64,000 nt of DNA from contig CAJJBH010000037.1 in NCBI GenBank assembly GCA_905182355.1, positions 42,963-106,962 of the forward strand. The letters are read 5' to 3'. Position 1 is the stretch's first letter; the number at the start of each line of letters is the position of its first letter. Shown here piece by piece: positions 60,511 to 64,000 of this stretch. A model generated the notes under the pieces. It saw only the letters and a program-made list of their open reading frames with translations, was not told where the DNA came from and searched no databases. The position numbers and the translations under genes are program-made. This stretch comes from an uncultured Paracoccaceae bacterium (GTDB lineage: Bacteria; Pseudomonadota; Alphaproteobacteria; Rhodobacterales; Rhodobacteraceae).

Positions 60511-61208
60511 TAGCGGGCGGCACGCAGTGTTGGCAAGATAAGTGCGACTGCTCCTGCGATTGCCAGTGGGGCAACGCTGTTCAACGCAAAATCGTTTCGG
60601 ACTGCGATCGCAATTAGCGCCCATATTACAGCGATGCCATAGGTTGGAGCACGTCCCAATTTCAACTGAACTGCGAAACCCAAAAGGCTTGCAAAGCCCA
60701 CGCAAAGCCACGCTGCAGTTGTTTGACTGGTCCAACCATATCCCGCCAATATCAGGCCAATCGCTGCGAAACTGGCAGCACTTAGCCACCCAGTGTATAG
60801 CCCGACGGGCCAGCTTGCCCATGCTTTGTCAGCAACTGGGCTTTGAGACAGCGCGACAAGGGCGGGTATCAGCATCAGCCAAATCAGGATCGTTGCCCAA
60901 ATTGGGCTAAACGTCGCGACGGGCAACCAAGCTGCCCCGATGGTCAAGGACACCAAGAGGGCAGGCCGCATGGCGTTCCATTGCGGGGCATCGGCCCGTT
61001 TCCAAAGGCCGTAGATCACGCCCACTATCAGCCATGCGTATATCAACCCCCAGATCGCGAACGCGTATCCCGCAGGCTGTACAGGCGCGTCTTGTTGAGG
61101 CACAGGGAATTGGTTTGGATCGAAGCCCCCAAAATCAGGCACCCAGATTGGTGATATTGCAAAAGCCAAACTGGCAAGAAGAGTAAGGACGGCGATCAAC
61201 TTGGGCAT
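60510..61208 (-). CDS. TspO/MBR-like membrane protein
   Basis: PAGYAFAIWGLIYAWLIVGVIYGLW; start MPKLIAVLTLL at 61208. Confidence 0.65.
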   Translation of the reverse strand: MPKLIAVLTLLASLAFAISPIWVPDFGGFDPNQFPVPQQDAPVQPAGYAFAIWGLIYAWLIVGVIYGLWKRADAPQWNAMRPALLVSLTIGAAWLPVATFSPIWATILIWLMLIPALVALSQSPVADKAWASWPVGLYTGWLSAASFAAIGLILAGYGWTSQTTAAWLCVGFASLLGFAVQLKLGRAPTYGIAVIWALIAIAVRNDFALNSVAPLAIAGAVALILPTLRAAR

Positions 61209-61287
61209 TTGAGGCTCCGTTTTAAGCAACAGGGGTAAGGTAAAACTGCATTTTCATCTAGCGTCATGTCCCTACAGTCAATGGCAT

Positions 61288-62412
61288 TTGAGACTGAAAT
61301 TGGAAGGAGCGAACGCGATGACACGCATAGCTATATTTTGCGACGGGACGTGGAATTCGGCCGATTTGTATCAAACAACCAGCGTTCATAAGCTACAAGA
61401 TTTGTTAAAAAATGAACCGACCAAAGGGCAGGTTTGCGCCTATTTTGCGGGCATCGGCACGGATGACCGCTTTGTCGGCCCGTTGCGCCGGTTTTTCAAC
61501 AAGTGGGGTGGGGGCGCATTTGGTTGGGGATTGGATGGCAAAGTCAAACAAGCCTATGAGTTTTTGTGCCATGCCTATCAGGCGAATGACGAGATTTACC
61601 TATTTGGGTTTTCCCGTGGGGCCTACACTGCGCGTTCCGTTGCAGGAATGATCCGCAAATGTGGTCTAATTGACAACCCAACCACAGAGCGTGTTAATGA
61701 AGTCTTCGCGCTTTATCGCAAGAAGGGGGCACGAAATGCACCTGATAAACCTCATATTATGGCTGAACGTAAACGTTTGTCACCACGGTTTGCGACCTCC
61801 CAAAAGGATGCGGCGTGGCGTGGGGGTGGTGACATTGTCAAGATCGCCTATCTTGGCGTTTTCGATACGGTAGGCGCACGTGGTATGCCCCCATCAATCC
61901 TTGGTCCCTTGGCTACAGCGTGGAACAACCAATATAAATTTCACGATATGGCGCTGTCTAGTCTTGTCAAAAGTGCGCGTCACGCGTTGGCAATTGATGA
62001 ACGGCGTTTGTTTTATGTGCCCGCCAAATGGGACAATTTGGACAACACTGGGGGCAAGGCCGGACTGAACAATGGCAACACCGGCACATCACGCGCTTAT
62101 CAACAGATGTGGTTCACGGGTGATCACGGTGTGATTGGGGGCAGCGCGGTTGAGCAGCCGTTGTCGGCCATCGCGCTTGAATGGATGGTGGAAGGGGCTG
62201 GCGATCTAACACTGAAGCACGGGGTAAAGTTTCCGCCAACCACCGCCAACCCATTGTTCCCGACAAAGCGATTTAAGACGGGTTGGTCACCGCTGAAAAA
62301 ATGGCGGGCGGGGCCAAGTTCAAAGTGGGAACTGCATCCCTCCGCCCGAACACGGGTCAATTCGATGTCTGATTACAGGCCAAAAAGCTTGCACAAGATG
62401 TTCAACGGGTAG
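61288..62412 (+). CDS. DUF2235 domain protein (alpha/beta hydrolase-like)
   Basis: IAIFCDGTWNSAD, LFGFSRGAYTARSVAGMIRKCGL, YLGVFDTVGARG. Confidence 0.88.
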   Translation: MRLKLEGANAMTRIAIFCDGTWNSADLYQTTSVHKLQDLLKNEPTKGQVCAYFAGIGTDDRFVGPLRRFFNKWGGGAFGWGLDGKVKQAYEFLCHAYQANDEIYLFGFSRGAYTARSVAGMIRKCGLIDNPTTERVNEVFALYRKKGARNAPDKPHIMAERKRLSPRFATSQKDAAWRGGGDIVKIAYLGVFDTVGARGMPPSILGPLATAWNNQYKFHDMALSSLVKSARHALAIDERRLFYVPAKWDNLDNTGGKAGLNNGNTGTSRAYQQMWFTGDHGVIGGSAVEQPLSAIALEWMVEGAGDLTLKHGVKFPPTTANPLFPTKRFKTGWSPLKKWRAGPSSKWELHPSARTRVNSMSDYRPKSLHKMFNG

Positions 62413-62420
62413 GTGTTGGC

Positions 62421-63713
62421 TTACGCCAATACACCATCCGCGCCGATGGTTGTTTTGCCGCCAAGGTAAGGGACCAATGCGTCTGGCAATTTCACTGACC
62501 CGTCTGCTTGCTGCCCGTTCTCAAGCGCTGCGATCAGGCAACGGCCCACGGCCAAGCCTGAACCATTCAGCGTGTGTACAAACTGCGGCTTGCCACCATC
62601 AGCTGGTTTATATCGGGCGTTCATGCGCCGCGCTTGGAAAGCACCAGTGGAGGACACCGAGGAAATCTCGCGGTAGGCATTTTGGCCCGGCAACCACGCT
62701 TCGATGTCATAGGTGCGGCGTGCGCCGAATCCCATGTCGCCCGTGCACAACTCGACCGTGCGGTATGGGATGTTCAAGCGTTCCAATAGGTCTTCGGCGC
62801 AGCGCAACATGCGCTTTTGTTCTGCGTCACTTTGATCAGGATGGGTGACCGATACCATTTCGACCTTTTCGAACTGGTGCTGACGCAGCATGCCTGATGT
62901 GTCACGACCTGCTGAACCTGCTTCAGAGCGAAAACAAAGTGTGTGAGCGGTCATGCGGATCGGCAATGCGGCCTCTTCCAGCACATCGCCGGACACGGAG
63001 TAGGTCAACGGCACCTCGGATGTTGGAACCAACCACCAGCCGTTTGTGGTTTGATAGCTGTCTTCACCGAATTTAGGCAATTTGTCAGTCCCGTACATTG
63101 CCTCGTCACGCACCAAGACGGGTGTGTTGTATTCGGTCAGACCATTTTCATCGACATGGGTGTCGATCATGAATTGGGATAAGGCGCGGTGCACACGCGC
63201 CACGGCACCTTTCAGCATGACAAAACGGCTGCCGGCTACTTTTGCGGCTGTCTCAAAGTCCATCGCTTTGCCAACAGCTGCAATTTCAAAATGTTCTTTC
63301 GGGGTGAAATCGAATGTGGGCAGGGTGCCCCATTTGCTGATTTCGACATTGTCATCTTCACTTGCCCCGTCTGGTACATTGTCAGCGGGCAAGTTCGGGA
63401 TACGGGCAAGGGCGTCTGTCAGTTGGGCGTCCAGCACATTGGCCTCGTCGCGCATGACGGCAACTTCGGCTTTCTTTTCACCAACAAGGGCACGCAGACG
63501 CTCAAATTCCGCGTCATCCCCACGCCCTTTGGCGGCGCCAACTTCTTTGCTGGCTTTGTTCTGCTCGGCCTGCGCCTGTTCGGAGGCGAGGATTTTAGCG
63601 CGACGCGATTCATCAAGGGTTAGGAGTGCCGCGGACATCGGCGCATCGCCACGACGGGCAAGGCCCGCGTCAAAAGCAGCAGGGTTTTCGCGGATGGCTT
63701 TGATATCATGCAT
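62421..63713 (-). CDS. serS: Serine-tRNA ligase
   Basis: 430 aa; [68 protein letters not shown]. Confidence 0.96.
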   Translation of the reverse strand: MHDIKAIRENPAAFDAGLARRGDAPMSAALLTLDESRRAKILASEQAQAEQNKASKEVGAAKGRGDDAEFERLRALVGEKKAEVAVMRDEANVLDAQLTDALARIPNLPADNVPDGASEDDNVEISKWGTLPTFDFTPKEHFEIAAVGKAMDFETAAKVAGSRFVMLKGAVARVHRALSQFMIDTHVDENGLTEYNTPVLVRDEAMYGTDKLPKFGEDSYQTTNGWWLVPTSEVPLTYSVSGDVLEEAALPIRMTAHTLCFRSEAGSAGRDTSGMLRQHQFEKVEMVSVTHPDQSDAEQKRMLRCAEDLLERLNIPYRTVELCTGDMGFGARRTYDIEAWLPGQNAYREISSVSSTGAFQARRMNARYKPADGGKPQFVHTLNGSGLAVGRCLIAALENGQQADGSVKLPDALVPYLGGKTTIGADGVLA

Positions 63714-63783
63714 GGGCTTTGGTCCTATGTGTGGTCGAGTCGTGTTTGTTTGCAGAGCTTATGCCTGAATCTGGGGTGGGGGG

Positions 63784-64000
63784 CTAGATGTGGTTTTTGG
63801 GGTCAAAACCGTTGTCGGCTAGGAACTTACGCCATTGGGTTCTGAATTCATCCCAGTCCAATTTTTCCTTGCTCCAATGATCTGGCCACTCAGGATCATC
63901 AGTGCCTTTGCCACCTGGTAAGGTCACACTGGCATCACCAAATGCTGTTTCCAGTTGTTCCTGTTTGATTAAAGTTTCTGAAAAATCTACTACCCTCAGT
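63784..64000 (-). CDS. Hypothetical protein, C-terminal part, runs off right edge
   Basis: Minus frame open from window end to TAG at 63784: ...GTDDPEWPDHWSKEKLDWDEFRTQWRKFLADNGFDPKNHI*. Confidence 0.5.
   Translation of the reverse strand, partial: LRVVDFSETLIKQEQLETAFGDASVTLPGGKGTDDPEWPDHWSKEKLDWDEFRTQWRKFLADNGFDPKNHI

Noticed and set aside
1-64000. tRNA/rRNA genes, prophage or defence island
   Set aside because: No cloverleaf, rRNA signature, phage structural genes, toxin-antitoxin or restriction genes were recognised by reading; a tRNAscan/Infernal run would be needed to exclude small RNAs.

Overview
The window looks like an alphaproteobacterial, Rhodobacterales/Roseobacter-like chromosome segment, judged from protein families and gene neighbourhoods only. 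It is densely coding and mostly housekeeping or catabolic. Main contents: a partial HyuA-type hydantoinase, a LysR regulator and a sitABCD-like Mn/Zn ABC transporter; a GST / MmgE-PrpD / threonine aldolase / 2OG-oxygenase cluster; adk; acs; a TRAP transporter; a methylamine (N-methylglutamate) pathway-like locus (amt, small membrane protein, three glutamate-synthase-like subunits, GmaS/GlnT); two divergent sarcosine oxidase/NMG-dehydrogenase-like BDAG operons; dusA, tauE, ruvX, ccmI; sodB, rarD, LOG, a LysM protein and an Atm1-like ABC exporter; a decayed IS3 element interrupting a DUF302 gene; an RND efflux pair; a TPR protein, bamB and der; tspO-like, DUF2235 and serS. I see no CRISPR array, prophage or recognisable defence island. 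The most unusual signal is three short palindromic insertions (about 36-42 nt) inside the IS3 orfB. They have similar ends but different, self-complementary stems. Other leads are a motif shared upstream of amt and mgsA, phased repeats upstream of gmaS, 16-bp iterons near amt, a SoxD paralogue lacking all zinc-ligand cysteines, an oxygenase/aldolase pair with ATGA overlap, and several decaying genes. All functional calls come from reading sequence and remembered family features; no database search was run.
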